64,000 nt of DNA from Microbacterium sp. cf332. Its GTDB lineage: Bacteria; Actinomycetota; Actinomycetes; Actinomycetales; Microbacteriaceae. The DNA lies in contig NZ_FNKN01000002.1 in assembly GCF_900102175.1 (NCBI RefSeq), positions 716,314 to 780,313 of the forward strand, written 5' to 3'. Below the pieces are notes generated by a model. The model was given only the letters and a program-made list of their open reading frames with translations. It made no database searches and was not told the origin of the DNA. The translations under genes and the position numbers were made by a program. Below are positions 1-7,701 of the stretch, one piece after another; positions within the stretch are counted from its first letter, which is position 1, and each line of letters begins with the position of its first letter.

Positions 1-1
1 C

Positions 2-115
2 GGCGACCGCCCGAACCGTGACGACCGTCCGCGTCGTGACTTCGGCGATCGTCCGGCTCGTTCGTTCGACGACCGTCCGCGTCGTGACTCCGGCGACCGC
101 CCGAACCGTTCGGAC
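2..115 (+). repeat. 48-nt in-frame tandem repeat encoding an Arg/Asp-rich arm
   Basis: Two adjacent units starting at 20 and 68, plus part of an earlier unit at 2-19, encode DDRPRRD-x-GDRP-type 16-residue repeats. The shared core GACGACCGTCCGCGTCGTGA is identical in both units. Such arms bind RNA nonspecifically in DEAD-box helicases, and repeat number may vary between strains. Confidence 0.8.
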
Positions 116-1396
116 TGGAACGCCGAGACCAAGTCCAAGGCCCACCAGGACCACGTCGACACCGTCCACGAGCGTCTGCAGGCCGAGGCCGTCGACGCGG
201 CATCCGTCGCACAGGCGTCGTTCGCCGACCTCGGGCTGGGCGACAACATCGTCCGCCAGCTCGACGCGCTCGGTGCGGCTTCGCCCTTCCCGATCCAGGC
301 CGCGACCATCCCTTCGATCCTCGAGGGCAAGGACGTTCTCGCCCGTGGCCGCACCGGCTCCGGCAAGACCATCGCGTTCGGTGCTCCGCTCGTCGAGTCG
401 ATCCTGCGCAGCCAGGCCGGCAAGCGCCGCGAGTTCGGCCGGTCGCCCAAGGCCCTGATCCTCGCCCCGACGCGTGAGCTCGCGCTGCAGATCGACCGCA
501 CCGTGCAGGCGCTCGCGCGCAGCGTCGGCCTCTTCACCACGCAGATCTACGGTGGTGTGCCGCAGGCGCGTCAGGTCGGTGCGCTCAAGAAGGGCGTCGA
601 CATCATCATCGGCACCCCCGGCCGCATCGAAGACCTGCAGAGCCAGGGCAAGCTCGACCTCTCCGAGGTGGGGATCGTCGTCCTCGACGAGGCCGACCAC
701 ATGAGCGAGCTCGGCTTCCTCGAGCCGATGCAGCGCATCCTCCGCCTCGTGCAGGACGGCGCGCAGAAGCTGCTCTTCTCCGCGACGCTCGACCGCGAGG
801 TCGCCGCGCTGGTCGACGAGTTCCTCGTCGAGCCGGCCGTCTACGAGGTCGCTGGCGAGAGCCAGGACACCTCGACGATCGACCACCGCGTCCTGGTCCT
901 CGACCACCGCGACAAGGCCGAGATCCTCAACTCCCTCGTCGACCGCGACGGCAAGACCCTCGTCTTCGCCCGCACCCGCGCGTACACCGAGATGCTCGCC
1001 GAGCAGTTCGAGGATGCCGGGATCGCTGCCGTCGCACTGCACGGAGACCTGAACCAGGCCAAGCGCACGCGCAACCTGCAGCGGCTCACGGACGGCAAGG
1101 TGCGGGTGCTGGTCGCGACGGATGTCGCCGCCCGCGGCATCCACGTCGACGACATCGATCTGGTGATCCAGGCCGACGCGCCCGACGAGTACAAGACGTA
1201 CCTGCACCGTTCGGGTCGTACAGGACGTGCCGGACGCACCGGTGCCGTGGTCACCCTCATCACCCGCCAGCGTCGCCGTCGGATGACGGAGATGCTCGAG
1301 CGTGCCGAGATCGACGCGCCCTTCGACGACGTGCGGCCCGGCGACGACCTCCTCGAGGAGGTCTCGGGCCGCCAGCTCGCGAACGTCGACGCCTGA
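2..1396 (+). CDS. DEAD-box ATP-dependent RNA helicase, 5' end outside window
   Basis: ATP-driven RNA unwinding protein, likely acting in ribosome assembly or mRNA turnover. The frame is open from the first bases, so the N-terminus is missing; 464 residues are visible. In order one sees an Arg/Asp-rich repeat region (visible residues 1-38), a Q-motif region, Walker A GRTGSGKT, PTRELA, GTPGR, DEAD box (VVLDEADHM), SAT motif (LFSATLD), and the C-terminal RecA lobe with ATDVAARGIHVDD and HRSGRTGRAGR. The charged low-complexity arm is at the N-terminus; many family members carry it at the C-terminus, as does the second DEAD-box gene at 61479-63089. A strong hairpin follows the stop. The family assignment is certain; the specific RNA target cannot be read from sequence. 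Confidence 0.95.
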   Translation, partial: GDRPNRDDRPRRDFGDRPARSFDDRPRRDSGDRPNRSDWNAETKSKAHQDHVDTVHERLQAEAVDAASVAQASFADLGLGDNIVRQLDALGAASPFPIQAATIPSILEGKDVLARGRTGSGKTIAFGAPLVESILRSQAGKRREFGRSPKALILAPTRELALQIDRTVQALARSVGLFTTQIYGGVPQARQVGALKKGVDIIIGTPGRIEDLQSQGKLDLSEVGIVVLDEADHMSELGFLEPMQRILRLVQDGAQKLLFSATLDREVAALVDEFLVEPAVYEVAGESQDTSTIDHRVLVLDHRDKAEILNSLVDRDGKTLVFARTRAYTEMLAEQFEDAGIAAVALHGDLNQAKRTRNLQRLTDGKVRVLVATDVAARGIHVDDIDLVIQADAPDEYKTYLHRSGRTGRAGRTGAVVTLITRQRRRRMTEMLERAEIDAPFDDVRPGDDLLEEVSGRQLANVDA

Positions 1397-1410
1397 CCCG
1401 ACCGACACCA

Positions 1411-1450
1411 CGTATCCGCCCCCGCGTACGCATGTGCGGGGGCGGATACG
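1411..1450 (+). terminator. Perfect 15-bp hairpin after the DEAD-box gene
   Basis: Arms CGTATCCGCCCCCGC (1411-1425) and its exact reverse complement (1436-1450) flank a 10-nt loop, 14 nt after the stop codon. No T-run follows, which is usual for high-GC actinobacterial terminators. Confidence 0.8.
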
Positions 1451-1451
1451 T

Positions 1452-1708
1452 GCTTCAGAGGTGGACCCCAGCGCAGGCGGCGCGCCGGCGGGCGCTGCCG
1501 ATGCGACGGCATGCCCGCCTGTGGGGCGTCCCGAACACAGGGCGACTGGCGTCGATCGCGGTGGTGCGCGCGTCGGATGGGGCATCCGACCTGGTCCCGG
1601 CACTGCGCGACCCGTCCAAGAGCTCCTCGGAGGAGCACGTCGGCTCGGCGACCCTCTCCACCCGTGACGGCATCGAGGTGGGCGACGTCGTGACAACCGC
1701 CGGGTGCG
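1452..1708 (+). pseudogene. Possible remnant of a DUF559/AbiEi-like protein
   Basis: About 257 nt between the terminator and the next gene lack a normal gene. Frame 1 translates to a stretch with LWGVPNTGRLASI, then PSKSSSEEHVGSATL, then DGIEVGDVVTTAG. This pattern (a WG-P box, an SK...RH-like middle and a DG-V-VT box) recalls the middle of actinobacterial DUF559/AbiEi-type endonuclease or antitoxin proteins. There is no start with a ribosome binding site, no upstream or downstream domain, and the frame then runs into the opposite-strand gene. The similarity is from memory of the family pattern, so it is weak; the stretch could simply be non-coding. Confidence 0.3.
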
Positions 1709-2773
1709 TCAGAAGAGCGTGGGGGCGGATGCCGCGGCAGCGGCGCGCCCGCGAGCGGTGGTGACCACCGGCCCGGGGCGGAAGCGACGGGTGCTGGGCT
1801 GCGCCTCTTCCTCTTCGAGCCCGCCCCGCACACGATGGCGCGCGAGCAGCGGTCGCACGCGGGCCGCGAGCATGCGGCGGTAGCCCTGTGGCGCCTGCAC
1901 CGAGGCGCCCGGATAGAGGCCGCGATAGACCGCCACCAGGTCGGGCCGTTCGCGCGCGAGCCACTGCTGGAACCAGGGCTTCACCCCGGGCCGCAGATGC
2001 ATGGCTCCGTAGACGACTCGAGCTGCCCCGGCGTCGGCGATGCGGGCGAGCGCGTCGTCGAGCACCTCGACCGAGTCGGTGAGGTGGGGCACGATCGGCA
2101 TGAGGAAGACCGTCACGCGGAAGCCGGCGGCGCTCGCGGCCCGCACCGTGTCGAGGCGTGCGGCGAACGTGGGGGCGCCGGGTTCGAGCAGCTGGCGCAG
2201 CGGCTCGTCGAGCACCGCGATCGACATCGCGAGGTCGACGGGCACGGTCGCGGCGGCCTCCGCCAGCAGTGGCAGGTCGCGGCGCAGCAACGTGCCCTTC
2301 GTCAGCACCGAGAATGGTGTGCCACTGTCGGCGAGGGCCGAGATGATGCCCGGCATCAGCCGGTAGCGTCCCTCGGCTCGCTGGTAGGGGTCGGTGTTGG
2401 TTCCGAGCGCGACCTGTTCGTGCGGCCAGCTCGGGCGGGCCAGCTCGCGACGCAGCACGTCGGCGACGTTCAGCTTGACGACGATCTGCGAGTCGAAGTC
2501 TGCGCCGGCATCCATGTCGAGATACTCGTGCGTCCCTCGCGCGAAGCAGTACACGCACGCGTGGGTGCAGCCCCGGTACGGGTTGACGGTCCAGTCGAAG
2601 GGCATCGCCGAGGGTCCGGGCACGCGGTTGAGCGCGGACTTCGACATGACCTCGTGGAACGTCACCCCGGCGAACTCCGGCGTGGTGACCGACCGCACGA
2701 GTCCGTTCAGCGTCTCGAGGCCGGGCAGAGCGGCGGCGTCCGTCACGCCCATCTGCTGCCCGCGCCACCTCAT
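1709..2773 (-). CDS. Rv2578c-family radical SAM protein
   Basis: A 354-residue radical S-adenosylmethionine protein of the spore-photolyase-like group. The [4Fe-4S]/SAM motif is visible as GCTHACVYCFAR (CxxxCxxC), followed by the family hallmark THEYLDMDAG and FDSQIVVKLN. ATG 2773 is chosen because the conserved reading MRWRGQQ begins there and the residues upstream are low-complexity. A TTGACA promoter and LexA-like box lie directly upstream and leave a leaderless start. The M. tuberculosis homologue Rv2578c is, as I recall, a member of the LexA/SOS regulon, so a DNA-damage role is plausible. The chemical reaction is unknown. It is transcribed toward the DEAD-box terminator and away from the carboxypeptidase gene. 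Confidence 0.92.
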   Translation of the reverse strand: MRWRGQQMGVTDAAALPGLETLNGLVRSVTTPEFAGVTFHEVMSKSALNRVPGPSAMPFDWTVNPYRGCTHACVYCFARGTHEYLDMDAGADFDSQIVVKLNVADVLRRELARPSWPHEQVALGTNTDPYQRAEGRYRLMPGIISALADSGTPFSVLTKGTLLRRDLPLLAEAAATVPVDLAMSIAVLDEPLRQLLEPGAPTFAARLDTVRAASAAGFRVTVFLMPIVPHLTDSVEVLDDALARIADAGAARVVYGAMHLRPGVKPWFQQWLARERPDLVAVYRGLYPGASVQAPQGYRRMLAARVRPLLARHRVRGGLEEEEAQPSTRRFRPGPVVTTARGRAAAAASAPTLF

Positions 2774-2779
2774 GCCAAG

Positions 2780-2808
2780 ATTCGAACAGATCTTCGATGG
2801 GATGTCAA
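2780..2808 (-). promoter_or_regulatory. Promoter with embedded LexA (SOS) box and leaderless start
   Basis: On the minus strand TTGACA (2808-2803) is followed by 17 nt, then TCGAAT (2785-2780), then 6 nt and the ATG at 2773. Lying between and overlapping the -10 is TCGAACAGATCTTCGA (2782-2797, plus strand). Actinobacterial SOS boxes follow TCGAAC-N4-GTTCGA; only one of the twelve defined bases differs here. LexA bound there would block the polymerase. Confidence 0.7.
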
Positions 2809-2849
2809 TCGGGCGGCCGCTCTTCCCGGCATGTCGCGTGAGGTCAGGG

Positions 2850-2855
2850 CAGAAT
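2850..2855 (+). promoter_or_regulatory. Candidate -10 of leaderless vanY-type gene
   Basis: CAGAAT is followed by six nt and the GTG start at 2862. The same arrangement precedes GTG 12513 (GAGAAT). There is no room for a separate 5' leader. Confidence 0.4.
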
Positions 2856-2861
2856 GGGGGC

Positions 2862-4073
2862 GTGGCGCACCCGACCGAGCCGGAGACACGGCGCTCGCGA
2901 CGCGAGCGGGCGGCGGCGACGCGGTCCCTGCCGACGCGGTCCTTGCCGACGCGGCGCGATCTCCGCGAGGGTGCTCCGCGGGCCAGCGCCACGCGAACGG
3001 GTCACCGCGAGCACTCCACGACCGACCGCGAACCCGGCTCGGGGGTCGTCCGGCTGCCCGCCGACGTGTACGCCCGTCGCCGCATCGCCGCCGTCGTCGG
3101 AGGTCTCGCGGTCGTCGTGCTCGTCGTCGCGGGCGTCGTCGGCCTCACTTCGATGCTCAGCCGATCGGATGCCGCGCCCGCCGACCCCGTCGCCGCGCTC
3201 CTCGGCGATGCCACGACAGGCGCGCCGGGTGCTTCCGAGATCCCGGTCCCCGCCCAGACCGGAGTCGCGGCGCAGCAGCCCGTGACCGACGAGGCTGCTG
3301 ACGAGGCGGGTGGCGGCGCGAGCGACGCCGCGAACGAGCCCGGGGCCGCGGATCCCTGCGCCGATCCTGTTTTCCAGCAGGCGCTCGCGTCCGGCTCGGA
3401 CGCCGATGCGATCGCCGCGGCGGGCGGGGCTGAGTCGTTCCGGTCGGCGATCGCGGCCGGCGCCGCACCGTGTGTCGATCTGCACGAGGCGGGTCGCACC
3501 TGGGTCGTCGTGAACAAGCTCAACGCCCTCGATCCGATCGACTACTGGCCGGAACCGCAGGCGCGTGCCGAGGGCGTCGAGCGCACGAGCGGAGGTCACA
3601 TGCGCGCCGACGTCGCCGCGGCGCTCTCGCAGCTCGTGACCGCGGCCCGCGGCGAGGGGGCCGGCGGAATCGGCGTCAACAGCGGGTTCCGCTCGTACGA
3701 CTTCCAGGTGTCGACCCACCGCAGCTATGTCGGCCAGCTCGGCCAGGCGAATGCCGACCTCACGAGCGCGCGTCCCGGCCACAGCGAGCATCAGACCGGG
3801 CTCGCCGTCGACGTCGTGGCCTGCTCCGAGGGATGCGGCACCATCGAGCGCTTCGGGGGCACGGTGCAGTCCGACTGGGTCGCCGCCAACGCCCACCGCT
3901 TCGGCTTCATCATCCGGTACGGCGACGGTGACACCGCCACGACGGGGTACGAGTACGAGCCGTGGCACCTGCGCTACATCGGCACCGACCTCGCCGCTCT
4001 GTATGCGGCCGGCGGGTACCGCACGCTCGAAGACTTCTTCGGTATGCCGCCCGCGCCCGACTACGCGGACTGA
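2862..4073 (+). CDS. Membrane-anchored D-Ala-D-Ala carboxypeptidase, M15/VanY family
   Basis: Zinc peptidase that trims the terminal D-Ala of peptidoglycan stem peptides outside the membrane. The 403-residue product has an Arg-rich cytoplasmic N-terminus (residues 1-70), one membrane segment (about 72-98, RIAAVVGGLAVVVLVVAG), an Ala/Pro-rich linker, and the catalytic domain (about 190-400). Zinc ligands follow the M15 pattern SxHxxGxAxD (His310, Asp317) and EPWHxR (His369). GTG 2862 is preferred because a longer frame upstream runs across the divergent SOS promoter and because of the CAGAAT-N6-GTG spacing. Neighbours are unrelated; the gene ends against the convergent ECF operon with a palindrome between. 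Confidence 0.9.
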   Translation: MAHPTEPETRRSRRERAAATRSLPTRSLPTRRDLREGAPRASATRTGHREHSTTDREPGSGVVRLPADVYARRRIAAVVGGLAVVVLVVAGVVGLTSMLSRSDAAPADPVAALLGDATTGAPGASEIPVPAQTGVAAQQPVTDEAADEAGGGASDAANEPGAADPCADPVFQQALASGSDADAIAAAGGAESFRSAIAAGAAPCVDLHEAGRTWVVVNKLNALDPIDYWPEPQARAEGVERTSGGHMRADVAAALSQLVTAARGEGAGGIGVNSGFRSYDFQVSTHRSYVGQLGQANADLTSARPGHSEHQTGLAVDVVACSEGCGTIERFGGTVQSDWVAANAHRFGFIIRYGDGDTATTGYEYEPWHLRYIGTDLAALYAAGGYRTLEDFFGMPPAPDYAD

Positions 4074-4100
4074 CCCGTCCGCCCGCCCGTCGACCAACCC

Positions 4101-4162
4101 GTCGACTCGCCGGATTCCGCGGATGCGGCCGGTGCGGCATCCGCGTTTCGTGGCGAGTCGAC
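4101..4162. repeat. 62-nt palindromic element, family 1 copy A
   Basis: Outer arms GTCGACTCGCC and GGCGAGTCGAC (11 bp, perfect) enclose a second stem GCGGATGC/GCATCCGC. It lies between the convergent VanY and EcfT genes, where it may also act as a bidirectional terminator. It is 49/62 identical, without gaps, to 21280-21341. Confidence 0.85.
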
Positions 4163-4176
4163 GGAGGGGGACGGGG

Positions 4177-5037
4177 TCACGGGGTCCAGGGGAACAGGGC
4201 GACGAGGATGGCCCCGGACACGATCCAGAACAGCGCGACGAAGACGACGTCGCGCCGGCGGAAGGGCACCAGGTGCCGCTCGGTCCGGTCGCGGTGCGCG
4301 CCGAACGCACGCGAGTCCATCGCCAGGGCCACGCGCTCGGCGTGACGGATGGCGCCCGCGAGCAGCGGGACGACGTAGCCGCCCCAGCGGGCCGCCGCGG
4401 CGAACGGTCCCCTCCCGCCGTGGGCGCCGCGCACGCGATGCGCCTGCCGGATCAGCTCGAGCTCGTGGCCGAACCGCGGGACGAAGCGGAACGCGGCGAG
4501 GGCGGTGTAGCCGATGCGGTAGGGCACGCGCAGCTGCTGCACGGTGGCGCGGACGAGGTCGGGTCCGGTCGTGGTCAGCCCGGCGATGAAGGCGAGGGCC
4601 GCGATCGCACCGAGCCGCAGCCCCGTCGCGAGTCCCGTCTGCACAGCCCCGGCGTACAGGGTCCACGCGCCGAGCTGCACCACGACGGGGGTGCCCGACG
4701 CCCGGGCCGCATCGACCCACAGCGACATGCCGGCCCCGACGAGCAGGATGCCGGCGGGCAGGGCGACGAGCAGCAGCAGGGCGGAGCGCCGTGTCCACCG
4801 CATCCCGACGAGCAGCACCGCGTAGGCCAGCGCGAGCAGCGCGAGCGGGGTGACGAGGTCGCGTGCGAAGACGAGCGCGATCATCGCGGGCACCGGCGCG
4901 GCGAGCTTCGCGAGCGGGTTCAGCTGGAACAGGAGCCGTCGCGACGGCGGGTCGGACGCGTACGGGTCGAGCGCCGCAGCGCCGGCCGGGGTGGCGCCGG
5001 GGGCGCCCGCGCGGCCCGTCGTCGCGTCGGCGCTCAT
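4177..5037 (-). CDS. ECF transporter transmembrane coupling protein EcfT (YkoC/CbiQ type)
   Basis: Membrane scaffold of an energy-coupling-factor importer; it connects the substrate-binding S component to the ATPases. The 286-residue protein has five to six hydrophobic segments, a long cytosolic coupling region (AAFRFVPRFGHELELIRQA, then ALAMDSRAFG), and a last membrane helix at the C-terminus. The Ala-Met-Asp-Ser-Arg-Ala-Phe box fits the short-side-chain/Arg motif through which EcfT touches the ATPases. Its ATG overlaps the stop of the ATPase gene in ATGA (5034-5037), so the two are translationally coupled. The order S, A1A2, T on one strand matches the ykoE-ykoD-ykoC arrangement of Bacillus. 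Confidence 0.9.
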   Translation of the reverse strand: MSADATTGRAGAPGATPAGAAALDPYASDPPSRRLLFQLNPLAKLAAPVPAMIALVFARDLVTPLALLALAYAVLLVGMRWTRRSALLLLVALPAGILLVGAGMSLWVDAARASGTPVVVQLGAWTLYAGAVQTGLATGLRLGAIAALAFIAGLTTTGPDLVRATVQQLRVPYRIGYTALAAFRFVPRFGHELELIRQAHRVRGAHGGRGPFAAAARWGGYVVPLLAGAIRHAERVALAMDSRAFGAHRDRTERHLVPFRRRDVVFVALFWIVSGAILVALFPWTP

Positions 5038-6860
5038 CCGCGACCCCGGGGCAGGTCGGCCAGCCGCGCGAGATCCGACAGCTCCGGCAGGTCGTCGAGG
5101 CCGTGCAGCGCGCGGCGGAGGGGCGGCATCCGCAGCGCGGCCGAACGCAGGAGCGCGTCATCGCCGAGGACGGCGGCGGATCGGCCGTCGGCCATGATGC
5201 GGCCGGCGCCGACGACGACGCACCTCTCGGCGTAGTCGCTCACGAGCTGCATGTCGTGCGTGACGACCAGGATCGTCGCCCCCTCGGCGTTGAGGTCGCG
5301 CAGCAGCTGGAGCAGCTCGTCCGCGCGAGCGCGATCCTGCCCGAAGGTCGGTTCGTCGAGGGCCAGGACGGGTGCCCCGGCGATCAGGGCCGTGCCGACC
5401 GAGAGTCGGCGCTTCTGGCCGCCCGACAGCAGGAACGGATGCCGGTCGGCGTGCGCCGTGAGTCCGAAACGGCGCAGCATGTCGTCGACACGGTCGCGGA
5501 TCTCGTCGGGCGAAAGCTGCTGGCGGCGCAGGCTGTGCGCGAGCTCGTCGAAGACGGTGTGCGCGACGAACTGGTGCTCGGGATTCTGGAAGACGAAGCC
5601 GATGCATCGCGCGAGGGCGCGGGCGTCCGCTCGGCTCGGGTCGAGACCGCCGACGTCGATCCGTCCGCGGGGCGCGCGCACGACTCCCGCGATCGCCTGC
5701 AGCAGGCTCGTCTTGCCGGCGCCGTTGGCTCCGACGATCGCGACGAACTCACCCGGCCGGACGTCGAGGTCGATGCCGTGCAGCACTGACGTCCGACCCC
5801 GCTGCAGCGTGAGGTCGCGGACGGAGACGGCGCCGCGGCGGGCGGGCGCCGCTTCGGCCGACGCCGTCGTCGGGTGATCGCTCGCATCCCGCACCGGGTC
5901 CGCCGCTGCCCCCGACGTCCGCGCGATCGACCGGGGTTCGCGCGCCGAGACGGACGCGGATGCGACGAGGCCCGCCCGCAGCTCCTCGGGGGTCAGGGGG
6001 AGCGGTTCGAGCGCGTAACCGGCCTCGCGCAGGCGCAATGCCGCGAGGGTCGAGACCGGCAGCCAGACGCCGAGGTCGTGCAACTCTGCGGCACGATCGC
6101 GCAGCACGCTGTCGACTCGGCCGTCGGCGACCGTGCGACCGGCATGGTCGAGGGCGACGACGCGGTCGGTGAACCCGATCGCCGCGTCGAGATTGTGCTC
6201 GACGAGCAGGATCGCCCGGTCGCCGGACGCCGCGATCTCGCCGATCGCCGCGTAGACGTCCTCGATGCCCTCGGGGTCGAGGTTCGCGGTGGGCTCGTCG
6301 AGCACCAGCAGCGGCGAGTCCATCGCGAGGGCGCACGCGATCGCGAGACGCTGACGGCCCCCGCCCGAGAGCCGATCCGGGTTCTCGTGGCGGCGCTCCC
6401 ACAGGCCCACGCGCCGCAGCGCCCGCTCGGCGCGGGCGAGCACCTCGTCGACCGGCAGCCGCAGGTTCTCGGGGCCGAACGCGACCTCGTCGAGCAGGGT
6501 GCCGGTGACCAGCTGGGCGTCGGGATCCTGGAAGACCATGCCGACGCGGGTGCTGAGCTGCGGGATCGGGGTGGTCGCGGCATCCTGGCCGTCCACGAGC
6601 ACCGATCCCTCGATCGCAGCCGGGACGGACTGCGGAATGAGGCCGTTGAGCGTCAGGGCGATGGTCGACTTGCCGCTGCCGCTCGGTCCCAGCAGCAGGA
6701 CGACCTCACCGAGTGTGACGGTGAACGTCGCACCGCGGGTCGCCGCGACATCCGACCCCTCGTATGTGACGGCGAGGTCGCGCACGGCGAGCAGCGGCGC
6801 GGGTGCGGTCGCGCTGACCGGCGTCCCCGCCGTGGCGGCACCGGATGCGGCGGAAGTCAC
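5034..6860 (-). CDS. Fused double ATPase of ECF transporter (YkoD-like)
   Basis: Two ABC ATPase domains in one 608-residue chain replace the usual EcfA1/EcfA2 heterodimer. Domain 1 (about 22-250) has Walker A GPSGSGKST, Q-loop FQDPDAQL, signature LSGGGRQRL and Walker B LLVLDEPTANLD. Domain 2 (about 345-580) has GANGAGKTS, FQNPEHQF, signature LSGGQKRRL and LALDEPTFGQD. The first signature carries Gly instead of Gln (LSGGG). A Ser/Ala/Pro-rich linker with GATnnGATn-type skew joins the halves. Start GTG 6860 has GAGG about 7 nt upstream. A -10 hexamer (TAAGCT, 6896-6891) and a DtxR-like box precede it, suggesting iron-dependent control. Confidence 0.92.
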   Translation of the reverse strand: MTSAASGAATAGTPVSATAPAPLLAVRDLAVTYEGSDVAATRGATFTVTLGEVVLLLGPSGSGKSTIALTLNGLIPQSVPAAIEGSVLVDGQDAATTPIPQLSTRVGMVFQDPDAQLVTGTLLDEVAFGPENLRLPVDEVLARAERALRRVGLWERRHENPDRLSGGGRQRLAIACALAMDSPLLVLDEPTANLDPEGIEDVYAAIGEIAASGDRAILLVEHNLDAAIGFTDRVVALDHAGRTVADGRVDSVLRDRAAELHDLGVWLPVSTLAALRLREAGYALEPLPLTPEELRAGLVASASVSAREPRSIARTSGAAADPVRDASDHPTTASAEAAPARRGAVSVRDLTLQRGRTSVLHGIDLDVRPGEFVAIVGANGAGKTSLLQAIAGVVRAPRGRIDVGGLDPSRADARALARCIGFVFQNPEHQFVAHTVFDELAHSLRRQQLSPDEIRDRVDDMLRRFGLTAHADRHPFLLSGGQKRRLSVGTALIAGAPVLALDEPTFGQDRARADELLQLLRDLNAEGATILVVTHDMQLVSDYAERCVVVGAGRIMADGRSAAVLGDDALLRSAALRMPPLRRALHGLDDLPELSDLARLADLPRGRG

Positions 6861-6893
6861 GGTCGTCCTCGGATCGGATCGGGTCCCCCCAGC

Positions 6894-6912
6894 TTAGCCG
6901 AGCCTAACCTCA
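6894..6912 (-). promoter_or_regulatory. DtxR/IdeR-like iron box over the ecfA promoter
   Basis: The minus strand reads TGAGGTTAGGCTCGGCTAA, 15 of 19 positions equal to the DtxR consensus TTAGGTTAGGCTAACCTAA. It overlaps the candidate -10 TAAGCT and lies 34 nt before the GTG of the fused ATPase. Confidence 0.5.
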
Positions 6913-6965
6913 GGCCCGCAGGCGACCGCGACCGTACGCGACCGCTCACGGCCGTCGCCCGGTGG

Positions 6966-7508
6966 TCAGCGGCGTGCGACCCCGGCCCGCCGCAGCCCGA
7001 CGCCCACCCAGAGGCCGACGGCCGTCCAGGCGACCGGACCCAGCACGGCCAGGGCCAGGTAGGTGATCTGCGCCCACGGCGCCATGGCGCCGAGGTCGGC
7101 GATGAAGAAGACGGCGAGCGCGACGACGACGCCGATCACGACGCCGGAGATGAAGAAGCGCCACGGTGCCCACGACCGGTAGCGGACCAGCGCCGCGACG
7201 CCCTCCTGCAGCAGGCCGAACAGCAGGGCCGTGCCGAGGAAGCGGAAGGTATAGGGCGGTGCGACGGCCGACGATGCGAGCGCCGCGATCAGGTGGGTGA
7301 CGAGCGCGACCCACGGCAGTCGGAGGGTCTCCTGGGCGATGATGCCCGGCAGCACGTGGACGCCGAGCAGGAAGCCGTAGACGATCGGCAGGCCGGCGAT
7401 CACCGGGGCGGCGAGCCATCCCTCGACGCCGCCGAGCAGGCCGGTGGCCACGCCGATGGCGGCGCAGACGAGCAGGACGCGCGTCGAGAGGCGGGATGCC
7501 GTGGCCAC
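6966..7508 (-). CDS. ECF transporter S component, YkoE-like
   Basis: Small integral membrane protein (180 residues, about five hydrophobic helices) expected to bind the substrate of the ECF importer encoded just downstream. The segment GLPIVYGFLLGVHVLPGII followed by ALVTHLIAALASS resembles the YIYGIW...AAALVSEIIAAL region of B. subtilis YkoE, the S component linked to hydroxymethylpyrimidine/thiamine uptake. No THI-box riboswitch was recognised upstream. The substrate is therefore open: thiamine precursor by homology, or an iron-linked compound by the DtxR-like box in the 105-nt gap to the ATPase gene. Start is GTG 7508, six nt after TAGGCT, a leaderless arrangement. Confidence 0.75.
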   Translation of the reverse strand: MATASRLSTRVLLVCAAIGVATGLLGGVEGWLAAPVIAGLPIVYGFLLGVHVLPGIIAQETLRLPWVALVTHLIAALASSAVAPPYTFRFLGTALLFGLLQEGVAALVRYRSWAPWRFFISGVVIGVVVALAVFFIADLGAMAPWAQITYLALAVLGPVAWTAVGLWVGVGLRRAGVARR

Positions 7509-7514
7509 CGTTCC

Positions 7515-7520
7515 AGCCTA
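7515..7520 (-). promoter_or_regulatory. -10 hexamer TAGGCT of leaderless S-component gene
   Basis: TAGGCT ends exactly six nt before the GTG at 7508 on the minus strand, so transcription would begin at or next to the start codon. Confidence 0.5.
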
Positions 7521-7701
7521 TGGGACGGCGTCGGAGCGAGTCCCCGGTCGGCCGTGACAAATGCCGCCCGTGGCCGACACCGGGCCGGCGACCTGAACGA
7601 AACCCCAGGGTTCCTTGTGTCCGAACTGTGAGCTAGGTTGACTTCACCGCGCGCCGACGACGCTGCGCGGACTGCTCATCCATCCCCCCACTGGAGCGCA
7701 C

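Noticed and set aside
4101..4162. Reading the family 1 palindrome as only a terminator
   Set aside because: The same 62 nt occurs inside a coding sequence, so termination cannot be its only or original role.
7509..7701. Possible THI-box riboswitch upstream of the YkoE-like gene
   Set aside because: The CTGAGA...ACCCTTTGAACCTGATC signature is absent, and the start codon is six nt from a -10 hexamer.
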